Shown here piece by piece: positions 23,468 through 33,272 of a DNA stretch of 64,000 nucleotides (position 1 is its first letter; the number at the start of each line of letters is the position of its first letter). The translations under genes and the position numbers were made by a program. The notes under the pieces were generated by a model. The model saw nothing but the letters and a program-made list of their open reading frames with translations, made no database searches and was not told the origin of the DNA. Location of the stretch: NCBI RefSeq assembly GCF_039613825.1, contig NZ_CP154826.1:3844001-3908000 (forward strand), given 5' to 3'. Source of the DNA: Diaminobutyricibacter sp. McL0608. GTDB lineage: Bacteria; Actinomycetota; Actinomycetes; Actinomycetales; Microbacteriaceae.

Positions 23468-24892
23468 TCAGTCGAGCAGCAGCGCAGGCTCCTCGATGAT
23501 CGCCGCGACGTCTGCCAGGAAGCGGCTGGCCACATCCCCGTCGACGATCCGGTGATCGAACGACGCTCCGAGCGTCGTGACCATGCGCGGCCGCACTTCG
23601 CCGTCGACGACCCACGGCTTCTGCTTGATCGTGCCGAGTGCGACGATGCCGACCTCGCCCGGGTTCAGGATCGGCGTTCCCGTGTCCATGCCGAACACGC
23701 CCACGTTGGTGATCGTGATCGTCCCGCCGGACATGTCGGCCGGCTGCGTGCGGCCGTCGCGCGCGGTGAGCGTCAGCTGTTCGAGCGCGCCCGCCAGCTC
23801 GAGAAGCGACATCGCCTGTGCTTCCTTCACGTTCGGAACGATCAGACCGCGCGGCGTCGCAGCGGCGATCCCGAGGTTCACGTAGTGGTGGACGATGATC
23901 TCCTCATCCGTCCAGGTCGAGTTCACCGTCGGGTTGCGGCGCACCGCCCAGATCATCGCCTTCGCCATGATGAGCAGCGGAGACACCTTGATCCCGGCGA
24001 AATCGGGGGAGTTCTTGAGACGCTTGACGAACTCCATCGTGCGGGTCGCATCCACATCGACGAACAGGCTGACGTGCGGCGCCGTGAACGCGCTCGACAC
24101 CATCGCCTGCGCGATCGCCTTGCGGACACCCTTCACGGGAATGCGCTCCTCGCGGGCATCCGGCCATTCGGGCGTCTGGATGTTGCGGAACACGCTCGCC
24201 TGCGTGGCTTCCCGCAGCACGTCGTCGCGGGTGATGTCGCCGATCGGGCCGGTCGCAGTGACCACCGCCAGGTCGACGCCCAGGTCCTTGGCGAGCTTCC
24301 GGATGGGCGGCTTGGCGATCACAGGAACGGACGAGGCGGGCGCTGCGGCCGTCTCCGGCCGGTTCGGGATGTGCTGGGTCGGCGGGGCCGCGTGCGCGGC
24401 GTGCGACGGCGGCATCTGTGTCTGGGTCTCGGTCTGTGTCGCATCCGTCGCCACGGGAACCGCGGACGTTCCCGGATGCGTCACCCGGCGCCGCCTGCTC
24501 GAAACGTGACCGGTGCTCCCGTAGCCGACGAGGGGCGCCTGCTTCTCGTCGGCTTCATGCGAGACGCTGGCGGCCGTGTCGGCGGCGGCCTCGTCGACCT
24601 CCGGCGTGGAGCCGTGAGCGGGCGCACCCAGCGCGACCCCCGCATCCGCCGAGCTCGACGACACGGTGATGATCGCGGTTCCCACGTCGACGGTCTGCCC
24701 CTCGGACACCAGCAGCTCGCCGACAGTCCCTGCGAACGGCGACGGCAGTTCGACGAGCGACTTCGCGGTCTCGATCTCGACGAGCACCTGGTTGACCGTG
24801 ATGGTGTCGCCCGGGGCCACCTTCCATTCGACGATCTCCGCCTCGGTCAGGCCTTCGCCGACGTCGGGGAGGAGGAACTTCGATTCGCTCAT
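23468..24892 (-). CDS. bkdC: dihydrolipoamide acyltransferase (E2) of a branched-chain/2-oxoacid dehydrogenase complex
   Basis: 474 residues. Lipoyl domain at residues 1-80 with the lipoylated Lys in [17 protein letters not shown]; an Ala/Gln/Pro-rich linker with TQTETQTQ; an E1/E3-binding domain near 160-200 ([20 protein letters not shown]); and the catalytic domain with [17 protein letters not shown]. It transfers the acyl group from E1 to CoA. It is the last gene of an E1alpha-E1beta-E2 operon. No E3 gene is adjacent. Pyruvate or branched-chain specificity cannot be read; BkdC-like is preferred because actinobacteria normally use AceE for pyruvate. Confidence 0.9.
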   Translation of the reverse strand: MSESKFLLPDVGEGLTEAEIVEWKVAPGDTITVNQVLVEIETAKSLVELPSPFAGTVGELLVSEGQTVDVGTAIITVSSSSADAGVALGAPAHGSTPEVDEAAADTAASVSHEADEKQAPLVGYGSTGHVSSRRRRVTHPGTSAVPVATDATQTETQTQMPPSHAAHAAPPTQHIPNRPETAAAPASSVPVIAKPPIRKLAKDLGVDLAVVTATGPIGDITRDDVLREATQASVFRNIQTPEWPDAREERIPVKGVRKAIAQAMVSSAFTAPHVSLFVDVDATRTMEFVKRLKNSPDFAGIKVSPLLIMAKAMIWAVRRNPTVNSTWTDEEIIVHHYVNLGIAAATPRGLIVPNVKEAQAMSLLELAGALEQLTLTARDGRTQPADMSGGTITITNVGVFGMDTGTPILNPGEVGIVALGTIKQKPWVVDGEVRPRMVTTLGASFDHRIVDGDVASRFLADVAAIIEEPALLLD

Positions 24893-24938
24893 AGTGCAGC
24901 TTCTTTCGGTCGGTTCGCCCGGGGTGCCGGTGTGCGGG

Positions 24939-26258
24939 TCAGTACGCGAGGCTTCGGTCGACAGCCTCGAGCACCCGGTCGGCGTCGGGGAGGTACATCG
25001 ATTCGACCTTCGACGGCGGGTAGGGAGTGTCCCAGCCCGAGACGCGGATGACCGGCGCTTCCAGGAAGTAGAAGGCCTTCTCGGCGATGGTCGCTGCGAT
25101 CTCCGACCCGACGCTGGCGTTGGATGCCGCCTCCTGCACGACGACCAGGCGACCGGTCTTGCGCACCGAGTCGAGCACAGGGCCGTAGTCGATCGGGGAG
25201 AGCGAGCGCAGGTCGATGACCTCGAGGCTGGTCCCTTCTTCTGCAGCGAGTTCCGCCGCGTGCAGGAGGGTCGACAGGATCGCGCCGTGGCCGACGACCG
25301 TCACATCCGTGCCGTGGCGGGCCACCCGGCTCGCGTGCAACGGCGCGACAGGGTCGATGAGATTGATCTCACCCTTGATGAAGTAGCGGCTCTTCGGCTC
25401 GAAGAACAGGACGGGGTCGTCGGAGGCGATCGCTTCCTGGATCATCCAGTAGGCGTCGTGCGAGTTGCTGGGGCTCACGACCCTCAGGCCGGGCGTGTGC
25501 GCGAAGTAGGCTTCCGGGCTCTCGGAATGGTGCTCGATCGAGCCGATGTGGCCGCCGTACGGAACGCGGATCACGATCGGCATCGTCACCGTTCCCTCGT
25601 GGCGGTTGCGCATCCGGGCCAGTTGCGTCGTGATCTGGTCGAACGCGGGGAAGATGAACCCGTCGAACTGGATCTCGCAGACCGGGCGGTACCCGCGCAT
25701 GGCGAGTCCGATCGCGGTGCCGAGGATGCCCGACTCGGCGAGCGGAGTGTCCAGTACGCGCTGCGGGCCGAACTCGGCGTGCAGGCCCTCGGTGACGCGG
25801 TAGACGCCGCCGAGCGGGCCGATGTCCTCGCCCATGAGCAGCACTTTGGGGTCGTTCGCGAGAGCGTCGTGCAGGCCCTTGTTGATCGCCTTGCCGAGGG
25901 GCAGGGTCACGATCGGGCTGGACGGTGCGGCGGATGCGGCGGGCTCGGGCTCGGCGGGCTCGGGCTCGGCCGGTTCCGCGCTCTCGGCCGCGTCCTCGAC
26001 CTCGACCGTCCCGGCGTCCTCAGCTGTTTCGGAATCCTCGGCGACGTCGGAATCCTCGCCGCCATCAGCGTCCTCGATGTCCGCAGCCTCTTCGACGTCG
26101 ACGACTTCGGCGTCCTCGATGACTTCGGACTCCTCCGCATCCATCGTCGCCTCGTGGATCTCGTGCGCCTCGACGAACTCCGCCTCGTGCACGTCGTGCG
26201 CGTCATCCGTTCCGTCGGCGTCGACGATCACGGGGAAGCTCTGGTTCAGGTCGCTCAT
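24939..26258 (-). CDS. bkdB: 2-oxoacid dehydrogenase E1 beta subunit with acidic N-terminal extension
   Basis: 439 residues, about 110 longer than usual. Residues 116-439 are a normal E1beta ([79 protein letters not shown]), which binds thiamine diphosphate with E1alpha. Residues 1-115 are low-complexity and strongly acidic ([20 protein letters not shown], then [15 protein letters not shown]). The start overlaps E1alpha by four bases, so this frame is translated from the coupled start and the extension is real at the DNA level. Its purpose is unknown; it may order the complex or bind E2/E3. Confidence 0.9.
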   Translation of the reverse strand: MSDLNQSFPVIVDADGTDDAHDVHEAEFVEAHEIHEATMDAEESEVIEDAEVVDVEEAADIEDADGGEDSDVAEDSETAEDAGTVEVEDAAESAEPAEPEPAEPEPAASAAPSSPIVTLPLGKAINKGLHDALANDPKVLLMGEDIGPLGGVYRVTEGLHAEFGPQRVLDTPLAESGILGTAIGLAMRGYRPVCEIQFDGFIFPAFDQITTQLARMRNRHEGTVTMPIVIRVPYGGHIGSIEHHSESPEAYFAHTPGLRVVSPSNSHDAYWMIQEAIASDDPVLFFEPKSRYFIKGEINLIDPVAPLHASRVARHGTDVTVVGHGAILSTLLHAAELAAEEGTSLEVIDLRSLSPIDYGPVLDSVRKTGRLVVVQEAASNASVGSEIAATIAEKAFYFLEAPVIRVSGWDTPYPPSKVESMYLPDADRVLEAVDRSLAY

Positions 26259-27391
26259 GCGCGCTCCTCATCGAAGGACGCCTCGTAGCGCTGCGCCCAT
26301 TCCTTCTGTTCGGCGATCAGCGGATGCGGCTCCGAGTAGACATGGTCGAAGATGATGTCCATCGGGGGAGGCGTGACCTCCAGCAGCCGACGGCGGGCAT
26401 CCGCCGCGATGTCCGCAGCCTCTTCATCGACGGACGCGAAGAAGGTGTCGCCGACACCGAGGTCGGACAGGTAGGTGCGGTAACGGGCGATCGGATCGCG
26501 GGCGATCCACGACTGCAGTTCGTCTTCGGTGCGGTACTTGGTGGGGTCGTCGGCGGTCGTGTGGGCGCCGACGCGATAAGTGAGCGCCTCGATGAGCGCG
26601 GGTCCGTAACCGGCGCGGGCGTCGTCCATCCACTTCGCCGTGACAGCGTAGCTGGCGAGGACATCGTTGCCATCGACGCGCGTACCAGGGATGCCGAAGC
26701 CGCTCCCGCGCAGATACAGGGGAGTGCGGGACTGGCGTTCGACCGGGACGGAGATCGCCCACTGGTTGTTCTGAAGGAAGAAGACCTGGGGGGTACGGTA
26801 GCTCGCAGCGAAGACCAGTGCCTCACTGACGTCACCCTGCGATGAGGCCCCGTCACCGAAGTAGACGATGACCGCTTCGTCGCTCTCGGGGTCACCGGTG
26901 CCGCTCTTGCCGTCGAACTGGATGCCCATGGCGTAGCCCGTCGAGTGCAGGCTCTGCGAGCCGAGCACGAGCGAATAAAGGTGGAAGTTGCCGTTCTCCT
27001 CCGGGTTCCAGCCGCCGAGCGTGACTCCGCGCAGCATCCGGAGGATGTTCACGGGGTCGAGCCCTCTGATCATCCCGACAACGTGCTCGCGGTACGACGG
27101 GAAGACGTGATCCTGCACGCGCGTGGCGTGCGCGGAGCCGACCTGGGCGCCCTCCTGGCCGTGGCTCGGCACCCACAGGGCGAGCTGGCCCTGGCGCTGG
27201 AGGTTGGCCGACTCGTGGTCGAAGCGGCGGATGACCGCCATGTCGCGGTAGAAACGGCGATAGTCGGCCTCGGTCAGGCGCTCGAGGTAGGGGATGTACT
27301 CCGCGGCGGACTCGCTCGGCTGGAAACGCCCCTCGGGGGTCAGCAGTTGAACGGTCGGCGCTTGGCGCGGGGAATCGATCGAGGCAGCCAC
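26255..27391 (-). CDS. bkdA: 2-oxoacid dehydrogenase E1 alpha subunit
   Basis: 378 residues. The thiamine-diphosphate motif reads VIVYFGDGASSQGDVSEALV and ends in LQNNQWAIS; the SHGQEGAQVGSAHAT and YREHVVGMIRG segments are also typical. With E1beta it decarboxylates a 2-oxoacid and reduces the lipoyl arm of E2. It starts with GTG at 27391 and has no clear ribosome binding site, but the aminotransferase gene ends only five bases upstream, so it is read by coupling. Neighbours on both sides suggest amino acid catabolism or branched fatty acid precursor supply. Confidence 0.9.
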   Translation of the reverse strand: MAASIDSPRQAPTVQLLTPEGRFQPSESAAEYIPYLERLTEADYRRFYRDMAVIRRFDHESANLQRQGQLALWVPSHGQEGAQVGSAHATRVQDHVFPSYREHVVGMIRGLDPVNILRMLRGVTLGGWNPEENGNFHLYSLVLGSQSLHSTGYAMGIQFDGKSGTGDPESDEAVIVYFGDGASSQGDVSEALVFAASYRTPQVFFLQNNQWAISVPVERQSRTPLYLRGSGFGIPGTRVDGNDVLASYAVTAKWMDDARAGYGPALIEALTYRVGAHTTADDPTKYRTEDELQSWIARDPIARYRTYLSDLGVGDTFFASVDEEAADIAADARRRLLEVTPPPMDIIFDHVYSEPHPLIAEQKEWAQRYEASFDEERA

Positions 27392-27395
27392 CGTA

Positions 27396-28505
27396 CTAAC
27401 CTAACCGCTTGGCGGGGTGCCCATTTGGTAGGTTCCGCACAATATCTTGGCCAACCTCAAGGAGTTTGTCCACAGATTCGGCTTCGCCGACGCTGATTCG
27501 GATGCCCTCCGGCGGGAAGGCGCGCACGGTCAGCCCGGCATCGAAGAACGCGTCGTTCGCCGCATCCGTCTCCGCACCCGTCGCCAGCCAGACGAAATTG
27601 CCCTGCGCCTCGGGAACGATCCAGCCCTGTTCGATGAGTTGCGCGCGCAGATCGTCGCGCACCATTGCGATACGCGCGACGCGTTCCATCAGCTCGTCTT
27701 CGCGGTCGATCGAGGCGAGAGCAGCGACCTGGGCCGCATCCGTCACCGACAGGGGGATCGCGGCCGAACGCGCAGCGTCGAGCACCTGCTCGGGGCCGAC
27801 CGCGTAGCCGATGCGGAGGGCGGCGAGCCCGTACGCCTTCGAGAAGGTGCGGAGCACGACCAGGTTCGGGTACCGGCCGAGGAGGGGGATGCCGTCCACG
27901 CTGGCATCGTCGGTAACGAACTCGTAGTACGCCTCGTCGAGCAGCACGAGCAGGTCGCTCGGGACCTTCTCCATGAACGCTTCGAAATCGCCCGCGGTGA
28001 CGATCGTGCCGGTCGGGTTGTTCGGAGTGCAGACGATCACGACGCGCGTGCGGTCGGTGATCGCGGCGGCCATCGCGTCCAGGTCGTGGCTGCCGTCAGT
28101 GCGATTGGGCACGCGGATGCTCGTGGCACCGGCGACCGTGACGAGTCCGGGGTAGGCCTCGAACGACCGCCACGAGTAGACGACTTCGTCGCCCGTTCCC
28201 GCGGCCGCTGAGATCAGCTGGGCGAGCAGGGAGACGGATCCGCTCCCGAGGTGGACCCGGCCGACCTCGACGCCGTGGCGCTCGGCCAGGCGCGTGCGGA
28301 GGGCAAGGCCGCTCGCGTTCGGATAGCGGTTCAGGTCCGCGAGGACGGCTGCGACCGCACCCACTACGCCCGGAAGAGGTGTGTACGGATTCTCATTGCT
28401 CGACAGCTTGAAACCGTCGGCGGGAGCCGGCCTTCCCTGCTTGTAGGCGGGCACGGCCACGATCTCCGGGCGCAGCTTCACGCCCGGCCGCTCTGAGTTA
28501 CTCAC
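27396..28505 (-). CDS. pat: HisC/Pat-like PLP-dependent aminotransferase
   Basis: 369 residues, class I/II fold: [15 protein letters not shown] at the start, [18 protein letters not shown], and the PLP-binding Lys in [19 protein letters not shown]. This is the histidinol-phosphate/aromatic aminotransferase group; M. tuberculosis Pat and HisC2 are relatives. Without the his operon around it, a role in aromatic or branched-chain amino acid transamination is more likely. It starts with GTG at 28505 and precedes E1alpha by four bases, so it would deliver 2-oxoacids to the dehydrogenase encoded downstream. Confidence 0.8.
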   Translation of the reverse strand: MSNSERPGVKLRPEIVAVPAYKQGRPAPADGFKLSSNENPYTPLPGVVGAVAAVLADLNRYPNASGLALRTRLAERHGVEVGRVHLGSGSVSLLAQLISAAAGTGDEVVYSWRSFEAYPGLVTVAGATSIRVPNRTDGSHDLDAMAAAITDRTRVVIVCTPNNPTGTIVTAGDFEAFMEKVPSDLLVLLDEAYYEFVTDDASVDGIPLLGRYPNLVVLRTFSKAYGLAALRIGYAVGPEQVLDAARSAAIPLSVTDAAQVAALASIDREDELMERVARIAMVRDDLRAQLIEQGWIVPEAQGNFVWLATGAETDAANDAFFDAGLTVRAFPPEGIRISVGEAESVDKLLEVGQDIVRNLPNGHPAKRLG

Positions 28506-28586
28506 AGACCCAACTTAGCGGCGTCCACATTCCACGGAGGGAATTACTTCCTCGACCGTCACCGCCTCCGCTGCCATAGTGGAGCC

Positions 28587-28976
28587 ATGAGATTCATCCT
28601 CAGACTCATCATCAACGCTCTCGCGCTGTGGTTCACCACGTTCATCGTCAGCGGTGTCACGGTGAAGCCGTACGCCGAGGGCGAAGTGCCGACCATCCTG
28701 ACCTACCTCCTGATCGCGCTGATCTTCGGTGTCGTCAACGGCATCCTGGGCACCTTCATTCGAATCGTCGCGTTCCCGCTGTACGTGCTGACGCTCGGCC
28801 TGCTCGCGCTCGTGGTCAACGCGCTGCTGCTGCTCCTGGTCGCGTGGATCAGCAGCCTGATGGGCTTCGGGCTCTACATCGACGGGTTCTGGGCGGGCTT
28901 CTGGGGTGCGATCGTGCTCGCGATCATCTCCTGGCTGATGGGGCTCATCCTGCGCCCGGTCACCCGCGATCGCTGA
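28587..28976 (+). CDS. phage holin family 4 / PF04020-type membrane protein
   Basis: 129 residues with four hydrophobic segments and the family pattern RLIINALALWFTTFIVSGVT, LIFGVVNGILGTFIRIVAFP, then NALLLLLVAW. Despite the family name these are ordinary chromosomal membrane proteins of unknown function. It is divergent from the aminotransferase and precedes purB by 64 bases. A CATAGT hexamer (28575-28580) is near the start, so the transcript could be almost leaderless. Confidence 0.75.
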   Translation: MRFILRLIINALALWFTTFIVSGVTVKPYAEGEVPTILTYLLIALIFGVVNGILGTFIRIVAFPLYVLTLGLLALVVNALLLLLVAWISSLMGFGLYIDGFWAGFWGAIVLAIISWLMGLILRPVTRDR

Positions 28977-29040
28977 CGCGGGGAGGCTCCCAAGCAAACT
29001 GCGGAAGAATGGGTACGTCGTCCCGTTCGCAAGGAGCCCC

Positions 29041-30426
29041 ATGACCGCCCTGCCTCCCCAGCCGCTCAGCCCGCTCGACGGCCGCTACCGTTCCGCGGTG
29101 GTCGGTCTCGGCGATTACCTGTCCGAGGCGGGGCTGAACCGCGCCCGCGTGCAGGTCGAAGTCGAGTGGCTGATCTACCTGACGGGCCACCGGATGTTCG
29201 GTTCGTCGCCGCTCACGACCGATCAGATTGCGTCACTGCGGGCGCTGGCCGACGATTTCGGGCAGCCCGAGATCGACCGGCTCGCAGAGCTCGAAGCGAC
29301 CACGAAGCATGACGTGAAGGCCGTCGAGTATCTCGTTCGCGAACGACTCCACGCTCTGGGACTCGACCACATCGCCGAGCTCACGCATTTCGCGGCGACG
29401 AGCGAAGACATCAACAACCTGTCGTACGCGCTCACGGTGAGTGCCGCGATCAACCGGGTGTGGCTGCCGAAGTTCCGCGCCGTCATCAGGGAGCTGCAGG
29501 CGCAGGCACGCCAGTACCGCGACGACGCCATGCTCGCGCGAACCCACGGCCAGCCGGCGACACCCACGACGATGGGCAAGGAGCTCGCGGTCTTCGTCTA
29601 CCGCCTCGACCGCGTCGAGCGGCAGATCGGCGACACGGAGTTCCTCGGCAAGTTCAGCGGCGCGACCGGCACGTTCGCCGCGCACCTCGTGGCCGATCCC
29701 GACGCCGACTGGCAGCAGATCTCACAGGAGTTCGTCACGAGCCTGGGTCTCGACTGGAACCCGCTGACCACCCAGATCGAATCGCACGACTGGCAGGCGG
29801 AGCTGTACAACCGGGTCTCGCACGCGAACCGCATACTCCACAACCTGGCCACCGACATCTGGACGTACATCTCGCTCGGCTACTTCCGCCAGGTCCCGGA
29901 GCCGGGCGCAACGGGCTCGTCGACGATGCCGCACAAGGTCAACCCCATCCGTTTCGAGAACGCCGAGGCGAATCTCGAGCTGAGTTCCGCCCTGCTCGAC
30001 TCCCTCGCGGCCACTCTTGTCACCAGCCGGTTGCAGCGCGACCTGACCGACTCGACGACGCAGCGCAACATCGGCGTCGCGCTCGGTCACTCGCTGCTCG
30101 CGCTCGACAACATCCAGCGGGGGCTCGGCCAGATCGATCTGGATCGCACGCTGCTGGCGTCTGATCTCGACGCCAACTGGGAGATTCTGGGCGAAGCCAT
30201 CCAGACCGTCATCCGGGCCGAGGTGTCGGCCGGCCGTTCGTCGATCGCAGACCCGTATGCGCTGCTCAAGGAGCTGACCCGCGGCAAGCGCATCGGCCGC
30301 AGCGATCTCGTGGAGTTCGTGCAGCGACTCGACATCGGCGACGCGGCGAAGGCGCGCCTGCTCGAGCTGACACCCGGCACGTACACCGGCGTCGCGTCGA
30401 AGCTCGTCGACCGGCTCGACGCGTAA
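29041..30426 (+). CDS. purB: adenylosuccinate lyase
   Basis: 461 residues. The fumarase/aspartase superfamily signature SSTMPHKVNPIRFENAE is at about residues 295-311, with HFAATSEDINNLSYAL and ARTHGQPATPTTMGKE upstream. It catalyses two steps of purine synthesis, cleaving SAICAR and adenylosuccinate with release of fumarate. The ATG at 29041 has an AAGGAG ribosome binding site. It stands alone on the plus strand. Confidence 0.95.
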   Translation: MTALPPQPLSPLDGRYRSAVVGLGDYLSEAGLNRARVQVEVEWLIYLTGHRMFGSSPLTTDQIASLRALADDFGQPEIDRLAELEATTKHDVKAVEYLVRERLHALGLDHIAELTHFAATSEDINNLSYALTVSAAINRVWLPKFRAVIRELQAQARQYRDDAMLARTHGQPATPTTMGKELAVFVYRLDRVERQIGDTEFLGKFSGATGTFAAHLVADPDADWQQISQEFVTSLGLDWNPLTTQIESHDWQAELYNRVSHANRILHNLATDIWTYISLGYFRQVPEPGATGSSTMPHKVNPIRFENAEANLELSSALLDSLAATLVTSRLQRDLTDSTTQRNIGVALGHSLLALDNIQRGLGQIDLDRTLLASDLDANWEILGEAIQTVIRAEVSAGRSSIADPYALLKELTRGKRIGRSDLVEFVQRLDIGDAAKARLLELTPGTYTGVASKLVDRLDA

Positions 30427-30527
30427 CCGCGGTCTCCCGCCCCGAGGGCGTCACCTCCGGACGAAAGCGTCCCGCACACTTGGCACCCTCGGCCGGAACG
30501 GGCACACTCGGCCCGCGCCGCGCGACG

Positions 30528-30833
30528 TCAGTGCGTGGAGTCGTCTCCGCGGTTCTGCTCCTCGAGGTCGCTGACCTCTTCAGCGTTCGGCTTGAACGCG
30601 AGCGAGAACATCGCAAGACCGACGAGCGAGACGATGAACGCGATGCCGAGGGCGATCGAGGCGAGGAGGAGCTCCCGTGTCGACATCAGCACGATCAGGC
30701 CGACGAACACGGCGAGGATCGCCGAGATGACGAGCAGCTCGACCGGCCGGAAGCGGTCCTTACGGGTCGGCTGGTGCACTGCGCCGGTGGCGGAGGAGTT
30801 TGCGGGCACGTTGGAATCCTTCTTGCGGCTCAT
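30528..30833 (-). CDS. small membrane protein, function unknown
   Basis: 101 residues from ATG 30833 (MSRKKDSNVPANSS). Two hydrophobic segments (PVELLVISAILAVFVGLIVL, LLLASIALGIAFIVSLVGLA) with a charged, acidic C-terminus. Similar small proteins are common in Microbacteriaceae, but no function is known to me. The start overlaps the stop of the upstream gene by four bases, so it is co-translated with the gene at 30830-31417. Confidence 0.65.
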   Translation of the reverse strand: MSRKKDSNVPANSSATGAVHQPTRKDRFRPVELLVISAILAVFVGLIVLMSTRELLLASIALGIAFIVSLVGLAMFSLAFKPNAEEVSDLEEQNRGDDSTH

Positions 30834-31417
30834 GAACCGCTCTCCATGGGGCGCTCGGTGGGGGTCGGATGCTGCGCCGCCCACTTGAGCGAGAATCCGC
30901 CGATTCCGAGGTAGACCCCGAGGATCACGGCGTAGGCGCCGAACAGGCCGACGGCGAGCACCGAATCCGACGGGATGAGCAGGAAGACGATCGCCAGCAC
31001 AGCGGTGAACGCGCCGACGACGATCCAGTCGCGCGCCGAAGAGTCTTTCGACCGACTGCGCAGACCGCAGTAGAGCTCGAGGAATCCGGTGAGGGCGGCC
31101 CAGACGCTGACGAGGTAGAGGAAGAGGCCGAGGCCGCTCGACGACAGCGCGAGCGCAAGGACACCGGCGATGACGCCGATGACGCCCTGCGCGACGAACA
31201 GCCGACGAGTCGTGCGATCGGGGACGGTGCGGAGGCTCAGGATGCCCACCAGCAGCCCCTCGACGACCGCGTAGACGCCGAACACGATGAGCCCGAACGT
31301 CGCGGAGTGGTTGGCGGTGAAGGTGATGACACCGGCTGCGACGAGCGCTACGACCGCCCGCGCGACGGGGACGGCCCAGTACCCGGATGACTTCTGGGCG
31401 GTGGGGGCGGCTGCCAC
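30830..31417 (-). CDS. HdeD/DUF308-like membrane protein
   Basis: 195 residues with six hydrophobic segments arranged as two- or three-fold repeats (FGLIVFGVYAVVEGLLVGIL, GLFGAYAVILGVYLGIGGFS), like the HdeD acid-resistance/DUF308 group. The role is unknown here. It starts at ATG 31417 and overlaps the next gene by ATGA, forming a two-gene unit that converges on purB. Confidence 0.65.
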   Translation of the reverse strand: MAAAPTAQKSSGYWAVPVARAVVALVAAGVITFTANHSATFGLIVFGVYAVVEGLLVGILSLRTVPDRTTRRLFVAQGVIGVIAGVLALALSSSGLGLFLYLVSVWAALTGFLELYCGLRSRSKDSSARDWIVVGAFTAVLAIVFLLIPSDSVLAVGLFGAYAVILGVYLGIGGFSLKWAAQHPTPTERPMESGS

Positions 31418-31501
31418 TCGGCGACCTCTTTCATTGGGCGGTGGAACCTACCCAGTTTAGTCGGCGTTGTCTGCGCGTTTGCCGCTTGCCCGATACCAGG
31501 C

Positions 31502-31828
31502 TCAGGATGCGGCATCCGGTTCGCCGGGGACCGGCCCGTCCGCCTCGTCGGTCAGTGGCAGGGGTGGCGCCGGGGCGAAGTTCTTCGCAATGTAGAACAT
31601 CACGATGCTCGCACCGACGAGGGCTGAACCGAGGAACGGTGAGTACACGCTGATTGTGCTCAGCAACGTCGTCAGGACGCTGACGAGCGCCCCGTCGACG
31701 CCGGTGGGCCCGGATCCGTCGCCGAATCGTGCGTATGTGATCCCCGGAATCGCATAGCTCAGGATCAGGCTGGCGACGAGAAGGCCGATGCCCAACCAGA
31801 GGACGACTTTCGGGCGAAGACGTGGCAC
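31502..31828 (-). CDS. hypothetical membrane protein
   Basis: 108 residues, GTG start at 31828 with an AAGGAG ribosome binding site eight bases before it. Two transmembrane helices (VVLWLGIGLLVASLILSYAI, and FLGSALVGASIVMFYIAKNF) with a short extracytoplasmic loop and an acidic C-terminal tail. No family is recognised. It lies downstream of dnaB on the same strand, with a 70-bp gap. Confidence 0.65.
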   Translation of the reverse strand: MPRLRPKVVLWLGIGLLVASLILSYAIPGITYARFGDGSGPTGVDGALVSVLTTLLSTISVYSPFLGSALVGASIVMFYIAKNFAPAPPLPLTDEADGPVPGEPDAAS

Positions 31829-31898
31829 GGGCGTACTCCTTCATCGGAGGGGACGTGGACTGATCGACCGACTGATCGACCCAACCCTAGGGGTTGTC

Positions 31899-33272
31899 TC
31901 AGATGGGCGCCATGTCGGTGAAGCGCGAGTAGTGGCCCTGGAAGGCGACGGTCACGGTGCGTGTCGGGCCGTTTCGGTGCTTGGCGACGATGAGGTCGGC
32001 TTCGCCCGCGCGCGGGTTGTCCTTCTCGTACGCGCTTTCGCGGTGGAGGAGGATCACCATGTCTGCGTCCTGCTCGATCGAGCCTGACTCGCGGAGGTCG
32101 CTCAGCGCGGGAAGCTTGTCCGCGCGCTGCTCGGGTCCACGGTTCAGCTGCGACAGCGCGATCACGGGGACCTGGAGTTCTTTGGCGAGAAGCTTCAGAG
32201 CACGCGAGAACTCGCTGACCTCCTGCTGGCGGCTTTCGACTCGCTTGCCGCTCGTCATGAGCTGGAGGTAGTCGATGATGACCATCTTGAGGCCGACCCG
32301 CTGTTTGAGGCGACGGCATTTCGCCCGGATCTCGACGAGCGTCATGTTCGGGCTGTCGTCGATGTAGAGCGGCGCATCGTTGATGCGGCCTCGGGTGGAT
32401 GCGATGGTCGTCCAGTCGCGGTTGTCGACCGTTCCCTTGCGCATGCTCTGGAGTGGCACGGATGCTTCGGCCGACAGCAGGCGCATCGCGATCTCACTGC
32501 GCCCCATCTCGAGCGAGAAGAAGATGGTCGCCATGTCGTGCTTGATTGCGGCGGCGCGGGCGAAGTCGAGCGCAAGGGTCGACTTTCCGAGTGCGGGGCG
32601 CGCGGCGACGATGATCATCTGGCCGGGGTGCAGCCCGTTGGTGAGCTCGTCGAGTTCGGCGAAGCCGGTGGGAACGCCGGTCATCGAGCCGTCTTTGTGC
32701 TTGGCTGCCTCGATCTCGTCGATGGCGACCGTCACGGCTTCGGTGAGGGGCACGTAGTCTTCGCTGTCGGTCGAGCCCGTGACGGCGTAGATCTCGGCCT
32801 GGGCGTTGTTGACGAGGTCGAGCACCTCACCCTCTGCGGCGTAGCCCATCTGCGTGATGCGGGTGCCCGCCTCGACCAGCCGGCGGAGGAGGGCGCGCTC
32901 CGCGACGATGGATGCGTAGTAGCCGGCGTTCGCAGCGGTGGGGACGAGGCCGGTGAGCGTGTGCAGGTAATCGGCGCCGCCGGCGCGGGAGAGTTCGCCG
33001 GCCTTGGTCAGTTCGTCGGTGACGGCGATGACGTCGGTGGGTTCGCCGTGCGAGTAGAGCGACAGGATCGCGTCGTAGATGATCTCGTGCTTGGGAATAT
33101 AGAAGTCGGTGCCCCGCACGACCTCGACGACGTCGGCGACCGCGTCTTTGCTGAGGAGCATGCCGCCCAGCGCGCTCTGCTCGGCAAGAAGGTCGTGAGG
33201 GGGAGTGCGCTCCGTCTGCCTGTTCTCGCCTGGCTGTCGGTTCTCGGCCAGACCCAGATGGGCAATGGACAC
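31899..33272 (-). CDS. dnaB: replicative DNA helicase DnaB
   Basis: 457 residues from a GTG at 33272 with an AGAAGGAGG ribosome binding site; an open frame 70 codons longer is not supported. The N-terminal domain (PPHDLLAEQSALGGMLLSKD) is followed by the RecA-like domain with Walker A ARPALGKSTLALDFARAAA, MVIIDYLQLM (Walker B) and the RSRQQEVSEFSRALKLLAKE-like helix (VESRQQEVSEFSRALK). It unwinds DNA at the fork as a hexamer. No intein is present. The long upstream region contains several DnaA-box-like 9-mers. Confidence 0.95.
   Translation of the reverse strand: MSIAHLGLAENRQPGENRQTERTPPHDLLAEQSALGGMLLSKDAVADVVEVVRGTDFYIPKHEIIYDAILSLYSHGEPTDVIAVTDELTKAGELSRAGGADYLHTLTGLVPTAANAGYYASIVAERALLRRLVEAGTRITQMGYAAEGEVLDLVNNAQAEIYAVTGSTDSEDYVPLTEAVTVAIDEIEAAKHKDGSMTGVPTGFAELDELTNGLHPGQMIIVAARPALGKSTLALDFARAAAIKHDMATIFFSLEMGRSEIAMRLLSAEASVPLQSMRKGTVDNRDWTTIASTRGRINDAPLYIDDSPNMTLVEIRAKCRRLKQRVGLKMVIIDYLQLMTSGKRVESRQQEVSEFSRALKLLAKELQVPVIALSQLNRGPEQRADKLPALSDLRESGSIEQDADMVILLHRESAYEKDNPRAGEADLIVAKHRNGPTRTVTVAFQGHYSRFTDMAPI

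Noticed and set aside
28587-28976. Prophage remnant because of the holin-type family name
   Set aside because: No other phage genes are present; this family is a common chromosomal membrane protein in actinobacteria.
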